From an uncultured archaeon (GTDB lineage Archaea > Micrarchaeota > Micrarchaeia > Anstonellales > Anstonellaceae), in NCBI GenBank assembly GCA_902384555.1, contig CABMCD010000037.1:1-39618 (forward strand): 39,618 nucleotides of DNA, read 5' to 3'. A program made the translations under genes and the position numbers. Below the pieces are notes generated by a model that made no database searches, had not been told where the DNA came from, and was given only the letters and a program-made list of their open reading frames with translations. Positions 1 through 6,992 of this stretch are shown in pieces (the stretch's first letter is position 1; each line of letters begins with the position of its first letter).

Positions 1-76
1 AAGAGCAAAGGCTGTAGTCCATATCCATCTTGCCACCGCCAACGAATTTAACCCCCGCCCTCTACTAGAAGAGACA

Positions 77-664
77 ATGGCATACCCGTTCATCGTACTG
101 GAGGGCATCGACGGATGCGGTAAGGGCGAGCAGGCGCGCGAATTGGAGCGCGCCATCCGCAAGAAGCGCCAGCCCTTCGTGCTGCACAAATATCCCACCG
201 ACGCGGCGCAGGGTGTGCGCCGGCATCTGGAAGGAAAGGGCTCGCTCGACGCGGACGCGCTGTTTGCCGCTTTTGTCGACGATTTGCAAAGCCGGCAGGC
301 GCAGCTGGAGCAGGACCGGCAGAAGGCGTGGGTGGTGGCCGACCGCTACTGCATTTCCACCGCCGCCTACCAAGGGGCAGGTGGAAGATTGGAGGAGCGC
401 ATTTCACAATTGGAAAAATACGAGTGGGTGAAGCCCGACTTGGTGTTGTGGCTTGATTTGCCGGTGGAGGAAGCCATGAAGCGCAAGGCGGCGCAGAAAA
501 GCCCCGACCGCCACGAGGCCGACCGCGCGTTCTTGGAGGACGTGCGCACCAATTTCGACGCGCTTTATAGGCGCAAGTTCCTGTGCTCCAAATACGTGCG
601 CGTTGATGCGTCGCAGACGCCCTCGCGCGTGGCGGCTGACATTCGCGCCGCAATTGAGCAGTAG
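77..664 (+). CDS. tmk: Thymidylate kinase (dTMP kinase)
   Basis: Phosphorylates dTMP to dTDP with ATP in the cytoplasm, the committed step to dTTP. The 195-residue length is normal for the family. The P-loop lies at residues 10-17 (GIDGCGKG), the DRYCIS motif at 89-94 is followed by AYQGAG at 97-102, and a basic LID-like stretch (KRKAAQKSPDRHE) lies around residue 160. One oddity: the residue after the P-loop lysine is Gly, then Glu, where dTMP kinases normally have Ser/Thr, so the Mg-coordinating hydroxyl is missing from its usual place. An AT-rich element (aatttaa, about 45-51) sits roughly 28 bases before the ATG, suggesting a leaderless transcript. The next gene begins nine bases after the TAG stop. 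Confidence 0.9.
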   Translation: MAYPFIVLEGIDGCGKGEQARELERAIRKKRQPFVLHKYPTDAAQGVRRHLEGKGSLDADALFAAFVDDLQSRQAQLEQDRQKAWVVADRYCISTAAYQGAGGRLEERISQLEKYEWVKPDLVLWLDLPVEEAMKRKAAQKSPDRHEADRAFLEDVRTNFDALYRRKFLCSKYVRVDASQTPSRVAADIRAAIEQ

Positions 665-673
665 GCGAAGAGG

Positions 674-1702
674 ATGGAAAGGCAGAGCGGGCGGGGCGGG
701 CAGAAGGGACTATTGGGCCTGCTGGCGATTTTGGCCCTGATGCTCGCGGCTTGGGCGGCGGATTCGGCCCCCTCGCTGGATTGGGGCGCGCTGGCCGCAC
801 CATACCGGCTGGCCAATGAAACCTATTCCGCCGCGCCGGCACAGGTCAATTCGGGAGAATGGCTGTTTTTGCTTTACATCAACGGCACGCCCGTCAGTCT
901 GGTGCGCGCGGATTTGGGCGCGGACGGAAAATGGGCGGCGCGGGTGCTGGAAGACGAGGCCGGGCTCAAGCAGGCGGCGCAGGATTACCGCCGGGCGGCC
1001 GGGCAAGTGGAGATGGCCCGCCAAGAGCTGGATGGGGCCGAGGGCGAGATGCAAGCCTACAATGCCTCGCGCACCCGCGAGCGCGACTGTTTGGAGGCGC
1101 TGGGCATCCTGCGCCAGCCCTGCATAAGCTATGGCACCTGCCTCTCGGCCTGCTCCTCATCGGTGCAGTTCTGCCAGCCGCTGGCGCTGGCCAATGGACA
1201 ATCGTTTGTCTACCAAATCTGGGATTACAAAAACCGCAGCTGGGCGCTGGACGGCGCGCTCGCGGGCCAAGAGCGGGAATACGAGGGCGCGCGCAACGCG
1301 ATGAGAAGCGCGGCGATTCGGGCCTTTAACCTCAGTTTGGAGCCCGTATGGGAGGCCTCGGCCGGCGTGTTGCGCTCCCCGCTCAACGGCCGCGTCTGCC
1401 AAAAGCCGTTCTATGATTCCGGCACGCCGGCGCGCGTGCAGGCGCATCTGCAAAAGGCGCTGGACTGGCTGGCTCCGGCGGAGGATGGAGGGGCGGAAGC
1501 GGCGCAGCTGATGAAAGAGATGCAAAGGCGCCGGCAGGCCGTGCAGGCACAACAGAGGTTTTGGTAGGCGGCCAGCGGGGCCGGAAGCGGATGGCTGGAG
1601 GCAGGCGGGCCGTTCTGCGGGCTGGCCCTGCTATTGGCGCTCGGCGTGCTGGCCGCCGGCGGTTGGTGGATTTGGAAAACCGCAAGGCGCAAAGCGGGCT
1701 GA
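674..1702 (+). pseudogene. Envelope protein with signal peptide and C-terminal anchor, interrupted by in-frame TAG at 1565-1567
   Basis: Family not recognised. The first part (297 codons to the TAG) has an N-terminal hydrophobic segment (about residues 12-28), an extracytoplasmic region with N-x-S/T sequons, a helical stretch around 95-130, and a cysteine cluster (C139, C150, C156, C160, C167). After the TAG the same frame stays open for 44 more codons to a TGA at 1700-1702. That extension encodes a Gly/Ala/Ser linker, a hydrophobic span (CGLALLLALGVLAAGGWWIW) and a basic tail (KTARRKAG), exactly what a type I membrane anchor looks like. So the full gene probably runs 674-1702. The TAG may be a nonsense mutation (CAG to TAG is one transition), a sequence error, or a suppressed codon. 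Genes nearby use TAG as a normal stop. Confidence 0.6.
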
Positions 1703-1769
1703 AAAGAGTCCAAAAAATCGAGGCAACCCTTTTATGCACCGGACGGCGAGAAAGAAGCCGGGTGGAACG

Positions 1770-2357
1770 ATGACGCTTCGAATTTTGCTAATCGCGCTGG
1801 TGTTGGGCCTGGTTTTGGCCGGATGCACGCAACAGACGGCCTCGGCCGCACCGGCTTCGCCGTCGGCTCCGAATTACACCACCGAGCGCATGAACGGCAC
1901 CCAAATCATCCCGCCGGCCCCGACTTGGCCGGCCCCCCGGGAGCCGGCGCCGGTGAAAAACACCACGCCGGCCGCGCCGGCGCCCCTGCCGCGCTCGCAG
2001 CAAATCGCCACCTTCAAGAAGCCGCAGCTGGTCTATGGGGCCGAGCAAACGATTCTCAAGCAGGCGCTGGATTACCGCGCCCTGTGCGAAAAGGAGAATA
2101 TCGACTTGGGCACCCACATCCTGACGCTCAAAAAAGCGGATTTGATGGAGCAGCCCGCGCGCTTTGACTTCGAGTTGCTGGAAGAGCGCAACAACCAGCC
2201 CTATGCCGTGGTGGGCGATTTCAGCCTCAGCCCCGGCGAATACCAGCCCGTGAGCATCGCCGGCGGGCCGTCGTATGCGATTGCGGCCAAATACGATGAG
2301 CAGGTGAAAAGCGGCTCCGGCTGCATCGGCGTGACGGTGTATAGCATGCCGGGCTGA
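1770..2357 (+). CDS. Putative lipoprotein of unknown function
   Basis: No family recognised. The ATG at 1770 gives a compact signal peptide (MTLRILLIALVLGLVLAGC) with a lipobox-like LAGC, Cys19 being the possible lipidation site. An upstream in-frame ATG at 1734 would put a basic stretch before the same signal and is less likely. Residues 20-85 are rich in Pro, Ala, Thr and Ser, like an extracellular linker. The remaining ~110 residues are mixed and end with a short segment containing a lone Cys. It follows the interrupted envelope gene on the same strand, so the two may belong to one cell-surface operon. Confidence 0.6.
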   Translation: MTLRILLIALVLGLVLAGCTQQTASAAPASPSAPNYTTERMNGTQIIPPAPTWPAPREPAPVKNTTPAAPAPLPRSQQIATFKKPQLVYGAEQTILKQALDYRALCEKENIDLGTHILTLKKADLMEQPARFDFELLEERNNQPYAVVGDFSLSPGEYQPVSIAGGPSYAIAAKYDEQVKSGSGCIGVTVYSMPG

Positions 2358-2452
2358 CGCTGAAGGGTTGTAGCGGATACAAAAGACGTTCTCTAACTAT
2401 ACGGCTCTCACCCGTATTTAGTAAAATTACTCTAATTTACGGGAGAGAAGAT

Positions 2453-2558
2453 TGCTCCGATCGGGATTTGAACCCGAGTTACCGGCTTGCTTCGGTTGTT
2501 TTGAGGGCAAAACAATCCTGAAAGGCCAGCGTCCTTGACCGGGCTAGACTATCGGAGC
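2453..2558 (-). tRNA. tRNA-Glu (UUC) with intron
   Basis: On the minus strand the ends form a 7-bp acceptor stem (GCTCCGA with TCGGAGC) and an A discriminator. The T arm is TCGGG-TTCAAAT-CCCGA, and the anticodon stem CTGGC pairs with GCCGG. The anticodon TTC is complementary to plus-strand 2520-2522. An intron of about 31 bases (2488-2518) lies after position 37, contains a GTTTTG/CAAAAC hairpin and fits a bulge-helix-bulge splice site. CCA is not encoded. The gene is divergent from SRP54 with a 37-bp gap. Confidence 0.92.
2488..2518 (-). other. tRNA-Glu intron (position 37/38)
   Basis: A 31-base insertion between A37 and the 3' half of the anticodon stem. Removing it restores a seven-base anticodon loop. 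It folds on itself through GTTTTG/CAAAAC. Exact boundaries may shift by one or two bases. Confidence 0.8.
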
Positions 2559-2560
2559 CG

Positions 2561-2593
2561 GTAAGAATAATAGGACACACGGGCTATAAAAAG
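2561..2593. promoter_or_regulatory. Divergent promoter region, tRNA-Glu / SRP54
   Basis: The element ctataaaaag (2584-2593) lies 26-35 bases upstream of the minus-strand tRNA-Glu start. The AT-rich stretch aagaataatag (2563-2573) lies 23-33 bases upstream of the SRP54 ATG. Both distances fit archaeal TATA boxes, so the two promoters appear to interleave. Confidence 0.5.
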
Positions 2594-2595
2594 AC

Positions 2596-3936
2596 ATGGA
2601 TTTGGGCAAAGGCCTGCGCGAGGCGCTGGCCAAACTCAGCGGCAAAGCCCTCGTGGATGAGGCGGCCGTAAAGGAATTTTTGCGCGACATCCAGCGCGTC
2701 CTCATTGCCAACGACGTGCCCGTCAAGCTGGTCTTCGAGCTCTCCAAGCGCATCGAGAAGAAGGTGCTGGGCGAGGAGCAGGCGGCCGGGCTGAACCTGC
2801 GCGAGCAGGTGGCGCGCTCGATTTACGACGAGCTGGTCGCCCTTTTGGGCGAGAAATACGAGCCCAGCCTCAAGCCCCGAAGAGTGGTGCTCCTCGGCCT
2901 CTACGGCTCGGGCAAGACCACCACCTGCGGCAAAATCGCCCAATTTTACAAGAAGCGGGGGCTGTCCGTCGCCTTGGTGTGCGCCGACACCGACCGGCCG
3001 GCCGCCTATGCCCAATTGCAGCAGCTGAGCGCCAAGTGCGGCGCCTCCTTCCACGGCATGGAAAACGAGAAGGACGTGAAAAAGATTTTGCAAACCCATT
3101 TGCCGCTCATCAAGGAAGACATTGTGATTGTGGATTCGGCCGGCCGCTCGGGTTTTGACGAGGAGCTGGTGCGGCAGCTGCAGACCATCGTTACCGAGGT
3201 GCAGCCGCAGGAGAAAATCCTCGTGATGTCGGCCGACATCGGCCAGACGGCCGGGCGGCAGGCCGAGCAGTTCCATCAGGCCGTCGGATTGACGGGTGTC
3301 ATCATCACCAAATTGGACGGCTCCGGCAAGGGAGGCGGCGCGCTGGCGGCCTGTCACGCCGCCAAAGTGCCGGTGCTCTATATAGGAAGGGGCGAGAAGC
3401 TGGAAGATTTGGAGTCCTTTGACTCCAAGAAATTCGTCGGCCGGCTCTTGGGCTTCCCCGATTTCGAGGCCTTGATGGACAAAATCAAGGAGGCCGGCAT
3501 CCAGGCCGAATTGAAAGAGCAGGAAATGGACAAGCTCACGCTGGGGGCGTTCTATTCGCAGCTCAAGGCGGCGCGCAAGATGGGCCCGCTCTCCTCGGTA
3601 TTCGGCATGATGGGCATGAACGATTTGCCGGCCGACATGATGAAGACCTCGGAGGACAAATTGAAGAAATTCGAGGCCATCATCGGCTCCATGACGCAGC
3701 ATGAAAGAGATAACGCCGAAGTGCTGCGAAAACAGAAAGGAAGAATAGAGCGCATCGCCAAGGGCGCAGGCGTCAAGCCCGAGGACGTGCGCGAGCTGCT
3801 CTCCCAATTCGAGAAAGTGGCCAACCTCATGAACGGATTCAAGAAGAACCGCGGCTTGAGGAAGAAATTGGAGAAGATGATGGGCAAGAGCGGCATGGAC
3901 ATGAACAAGCTGCAAGGCATGATGGGCGGCGGATAG
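2596..3936 (+). CDS. srp54: Signal recognition particle 54-kDa protein (SRP54)
   Basis: The GTPase of the signal recognition particle. It binds 7S RNA and signal peptides of nascent secreted or membrane proteins and docks with FtsY at the membrane. Length (446 aa) is typical. The N domain spans about residues 1-90. The G domain carries G1 at 101-109 (GLYGSGKTT), DTDRPAA at 131-137, DSAGR at 180-184 and the TKLDG motif, with the SRP-specific GKGGGAL after it. The methionine-rich M domain, from about 295 to the C terminus, has repeated Met-Gly motifs and ends in MMGGG. The start is the first ATG after the AT-rich promoter and gives a standard N domain. Confidence 0.97.
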   Translation: MDLGKGLREALAKLSGKALVDEAAVKEFLRDIQRVLIANDVPVKLVFELSKRIEKKVLGEEQAAGLNLREQVARSIYDELVALLGEKYEPSLKPRRVVLLGLYGSGKTTTCGKIAQFYKKRGLSVALVCADTDRPAAYAQLQQLSAKCGASFHGMENEKDVKKILQTHLPLIKEDIVIVDSAGRSGFDEELVRQLQTIVTEVQPQEKILVMSADIGQTAGRQAEQFHQAVGLTGVIITKLDGSGKGGGALAACHAAKVPVLYIGRGEKLEDLESFDSKKFVGRLLGFPDFEALMDKIKEAGIQAELKEQEMDKLTLGAFYSQLKAARKMGPLSSVFGMMGMNDLPADMMKTSEDKLKKFEAIIGSMTQHERDNAEVLRKQKGRIERIAKGAGVKPEDVRELLSQFEKVANLMNGFKKNRGLRKKLEKMMGKSGMDMNKLQGMMGGG

Positions 3937-3954
3937 GAAACAGAGGCGAGAAGG

Positions 3955-4143
3955 ATGCAGCTACCATTCAACCTAAGCGCCAACCAATGGCCGCAGATTC
4001 TGGCTGGCTTGGTGATTGTCGCAGGCTGCGCCATTATGTTTATGCACGAGGTGCTGGCCGACATCCCCTTTGCACGAAGCGGCGTGGCCGTATTGACAGG
4101 GCTGGCGCTGGCGTATCTCTATTTTGCAAGAAAAGGGAATTAG
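3955..4143 (+). CDS. Small membrane protein, two predicted TM segments
   Basis: A 62-residue protein of no recognised family. Two hydrophobic spans are visible, about residues 15-31 (ILAGLVIVAGCAIMFMH) and 43-57 (GVAVLTGLALAYLYF), separated by a short loop, with a basic C terminus (ARKGN). It starts 18 bases after the SRP54 stop on the same strand, with a possible weak ribosome site (ggcgagaagg) before the ATG, so co-transcription with SRP54 is likely. It converges on the repeat protein downstream. Confidence 0.6.
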   Translation: MQLPFNLSANQWPQILAGLVIVAGCAIMFMHEVLADIPFARSGVAVLTGLALAYLYFARKGN

Positions 4144-4170
4144 AAAACGAAATTAAAGAAAATAAAAAAT

Positions 4171-4911
4171 CTAGAGCTTGCGGCTTTGCAGCGCCAGCTC
4201 CTTGTTGATGAGCTCCTCGACCACGTCCTTGGGAATGACGCGCCGCCCGCCGATTTTCTCGTGCGGGATGCGGTTGCGGTCGAGGCGGCGCTCAAAGGCG
4301 TTGCGCCTGATTTTGACGCCCTTGCTCTGCAGCAGCGTAATCGCGGCCGAGACGTCGTGGTAGTTCTGCGCCACGTGCGTCAGGGCCTCCACCACGTCGC
4401 GGGGAACCCAGCGCGCCGTGCCGATTTTGATGGAGGGCACGGTGTTCTTCTCCACGCGGCCGATGAAGGCGCGCAGGTTGAGTTCGGGCTCGTGGTTCTT
4501 GAGCCGCTCATAGGCTTCCTTAATCGAGTAGTATTCGCGGTGCAGGTTAATCCAGTCGTTGATGACGGGCTTGGGAATCAGGCGCTTTTTGCCGATTTTC
4601 TCCGAGCGAATCGAGCGGCGCTCGACGCGGCCGCCAAAGGCGCGGGCGGAGATGTCGATGCCCGCCTTGGCCACTTCCGAGTAGGCCTCGTCGACGCTCA
4701 GGAGCCCCATCGAGCGCAGGCGCTCCTTGTCGAGCTTGTCCTGCTCGTAGAGCTGGTTGGCCGTGCGCACAATCGAGCCGATGTTGTCGCGCAGCTCGGT
4801 CTCGCGGACCGAACGGCGGCTTTTCAGCTCGGAGGGCTTGAGCCCTTTCAGCTTGTGCACGACGGGGTCCTTTTGGTGGCGCGTGATGACGATGCGTTTT
4901 CCACGGGGCAT
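4171..4911 (-). CDS. Protein with three tandem excisionase/MerR-like HTH repeats
   Basis: A 246-residue basic protein, probably DNA-binding. Three repeats of about 52 residues recur at a regular 57-residue spacing (about 72-123, 129-180, 186-237). Each has the pattern S/D-x3-A-x(12-14)-AF-x2-R-[VL]-[ED]-[RK]-x3-[IV]-x-S/H-x-KIG-x2-R-x-[IV]-P-[KR]-x-V. This matches the layout of the HTH_17/excisionase and MerR winged-helix fold: a helix pair, then a KIG wing, then a conserved Pro. The N-terminal ~35 residues are strongly basic. The region before the ATG carries ggtgag as a ribosome site. What it regulates is unknown; a nucleoid or multi-site DNA-bridging role is speculation. Confidence 0.65.
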   Translation of the reverse strand: MPRGKRIVITRHQKDPVVHKLKGLKPSELKSRRSVRETELRDNIGSIVRTANQLYEQDKLDKERLRSMGLLSVDEAYSEVAKAGIDISARAFGGRVERRSIRSEKIGKKRLIPKPVINDWINLHREYYSIKEAYERLKNHEPELNLRAFIGRVEKNTVPSIKIGTARWVPRDVVEALTHVAQNYHDVSAAITLLQSKGVKIRRNAFERRLDRNRIPHEKIGGRRVIPKDVVEELINKELALQSRKL

Positions 4912-5174
4912 GAACTCTCACCAGATGGGGTGGTAATATGATGCGTTTCATCTAAATACATTTTCTACCATACTATTATGGCGGGACAGTTTAAAACCCT
5001 TTTGGACGTCTGGCCCAAAAAGCGGCTTCAAACTTTCTCTTTCCACCACCCCGACTACTTTACCACTAAGTAAAGAGTTAAAAGTCTATGGGCCCCCCGC
5101 CACGACGAGAAATGGGCCGGAACGTCGTGTTTTTAATGCCTCGAGCCGTAGGAGGCCGAACAGAGGCAGATGCC

Positions 5175-5936
5175 ATGAACTTGCTGCAAATCATTTCCAC
5201 CACCCTGAGGCTCTACGCCGGCCACATCGGCTGGCATTTGCTGGCCGGCTTCGCGCTGCTGCTCTCCACGCTCGTGGCCTGCGGCCTGCTCTCCGGCACG
5301 CTGCTGGTGAGCATGTTCGTCGCCGCCCCCTACGGAGTGGAGGGCGAGTGGGTGCATGAGCCGCTGGCGGTGCTGGAAATCGGCATCCTGCTCACGGCGG
5401 GGCTGGTGGCGGGCAGCTGGGTGCTGCTCTCCACGCTGGGCGCCTTCATGCACACCTGCGCGCAAATCGGCGCCGGCGTGCGCGAAATCACGGTGCTGGG
5501 CTTTTTGGAATACGCGCGGCAGTTCGGGGCCAGCTTCTGGGCAATCGGGATGGTGCAGATGACGCTGGGCTCGATTGTGGCCCTGCCCTTCCTGCTTCTC
5601 TCCCCCCTGCTCTCGAGCGTGTGGGGGCCGCTGGCGGCGCTGGGCGTCGCGCTGGCGGCGCTGGCCTTCTTCCTCATCCAATGGCCCGTGTGGCTGGCCA
5701 TGCAGGCGCAGGTGGTGGACCGCCACGGCGCGGCCGCGAGCATCGGATTGGCGTTCCGCACCAGCATGGGCGCGCCGCTCACCAGTTTTGTGGCGCTCGC
5801 GCTCTTGGGCGTGGGCTTCGTGCTGCCGCTGCCGATGCTGATTTTCTACCCGATCTACTTCTTCTTCATCTTCGCCCCGCTCTCGGCCGACTTCGGCCTG
5901 GTGTATTACGAGGCGGCAAGAGGATTGCTGAAATAG
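5175..5936 (+). CDS. Polytopic membrane protein of unknown function
   Basis: The ATG at 5175 (MNLLQIISTTLRLYAGHIGW) gives 253 residues. The reading frame is open back to 5088, but the upstream part is rich in Arg and Pro and looks non-coding. At least five or six hydrophobic segments are visible, including one near residues 20-45, one around 70-95, and others at 120-155, 165-185 and 215-240. The layout resembles the membrane domains of the glycerophosphodiesterase-type or DUF7544-like groups, but no motif settles it. It converges on the prenyl synthase, leaving only eight bases between the two stops. Confidence 0.7.
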   Translation: MNLLQIISTTLRLYAGHIGWHLLAGFALLLSTLVACGLLSGTLLVSMFVAAPYGVEGEWVHEPLAVLEIGILLTAGLVAGSWVLLSTLGAFMHTCAQIGAGVREITVLGFLEYARQFGASFWAIGMVQMTLGSIVALPFLLLSPLLSSVWGPLAALGVALAALAFFLIQWPVWLAMQAQVVDRHGAAASIGLAFRTSMGAPLTSFVALALLGVGFVLPLPMLIFYPIYFFFIFAPLSADFGLVYYEAARGLLK

Positions 5937-5944
5937 AGAATTTT

Positions 5945-6937
5945 TCAGTTCTCGCGCTCGATGATGAAGCGCGCCACCGCCTCCAGCTCCTCGCGCGCCG
6001 TTGATTTGGGCAGCTTGGCCAGCTGCGCGAGCGAGTCGTCGATGAGCGTGCGGGCATACTGGGACGCGTAGTCGATGGAGCCGGTGGATTGCAGTTTGGA
6101 GATGGACCACTCGATGTCGGCCGCGCCGGCGGATTGGGAGTCGAGAATGGCGCGCAGGCGCTTGGCGTCGGCGGCCGGGAGGCGCGGCAGCGCGTGCAGC
6201 ACCATCAGCGTGCGCTTGCCCTCGTGGATGTCGCCGCCGATTTCCTTTTTGTATTTCTCCTCCTCGCCGGCCAGATTGAGCACGTCGTCCTGGATTTGGA
6301 AGGCGATGCCAATCGAGCGGCCGTAGGTGGAGAGGGCCTTGATTTGGGCCGGCTTGGCGGCGGCGCACAGCGCCCCCACTTCGCAGGAGGCCTGCACCAG
6401 CGCGGCCGTCTTGCCGCCCACCATGTCCAAGTAATCGTCAACGGAGAGGTCCCAGGCGTGGCGCTGGTGCCAGCCCAGCTCCTTGGCCTGCCCTTCCAGC
6501 ACGGCGGTGAAGGAGGAGAGCAGGGTCTGCTGGATTTGCGCGGCGTGCGGCGAGCGGATGGAAAGCGCGGCGCGCCACACCATCATGAAAAGGCCGTCCC
6601 CGGCGTTGAGCGCGAGCGGCACGCCGTGGCGGATGTGCAGGCAGGGCTGGCCGCGGCGCATCTGGGAATTGTCCTCGATGTCGTCGTGGATAAGGGTGAA
6701 GTTGTGGAACAGCTCGATGGCCGCGGCGGCCGGAAGGGCGTCGGATTCGCGGCCCCCGCAGGCGCGGGCGCAGGAGAGGGCAAGCAGCGGGCGGAAGCGC
6801 TTGCCGCCCAAGGCGAGGAATTCCCACAGCAGGCCGTAGACTTCGGCCGGCTGGGCGTCCTTGGGCACGACGCGCGCCATCTCGGCCTCCACCAAGTCGA
6901 GGCGAGAATAGAAACGGGTAAGGGCGGCTGAAGCCAT
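5945..6937 (-). CDS. idsA: Geranylgeranyl diphosphate synthase-type prenyltransferase
   Basis: Condenses isopentenyl diphosphate with allylic diphosphates to make the C15-C20 chains of archaeal ether lipids. At 330 residues it has the normal length. Visible motifs are GGKRFRP at 44-50, the first Asp-rich motif DDIED at 85-89 followed by MRRGQP, GGKTAAL at about 174-180, the second Asp-rich site FQIQDD at 213-218, and GGDIHEGKRT at 234-243. Phe80, five residues before the first Asp motif, is the position that limits product length in some enzymes, so a farnesyl/geranylgeranyl mixed product is possible. The gene is divergent from the 725-residue membrane protein. Confidence 0.93.
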   Translation of the reverse strand: MASAALTRFYSRLDLVEAEMARVVPKDAQPAEVYGLLWEFLALGGKRFRPLLALSCARACGGRESDALPAAAAIELFHNFTLIHDDIEDNSQMRRGQPCLHIRHGVPLALNAGDGLFMMVWRAALSIRSPHAAQIQQTLLSSFTAVLEGQAKELGWHQRHAWDLSVDDYLDMVGGKTAALVQASCEVGALCAAAKPAQIKALSTYGRSIGIAFQIQDDVLNLAGEEEKYKKEIGGDIHEGKRTLMVLHALPRLPAADAKRLRAILDSQSAGAADIEWSISKLQSTGSIDYASQYARTLIDDSLAQLAKLPKSTAREELEAVARFIIEREN

Positions 6938-6992
6938 GAGGAAGAAGATTGGCTCGAAGCATTAAAAGGATGGGGGGAGGGAGAGAAAACGG

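Noticed and set aside
1565..1567. Whole-genome reassignment of TAG
   Set aside because: tmk, srp54, lysS, the YchF-like gene and others end in TAG at the expected protein length, so TAG is still a stop in this genome.
2584..3915. A 443-codon minus-strand frame opposite SRP54
   Set aside because: SRP54 is certain on the plus strand; the reverse frame has His/Leu-rich composition typical of antisense frames in GC-rich genes.
5088..5174. Earlier ATG for the membrane protein at 5175
   Set aside because: The extra 29 residues are Arg/Pro-rich and include the likely promoter region; the ATG at 5175 gives a natural membrane-protein start.
5133..6368. A 411-codon minus-strand frame across the membrane protein and the end of the prenyl synthase
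   Set aside because: Arg/Gln/His-rich with no hydrophobic or domain signal; both overlapped genes are better supported.
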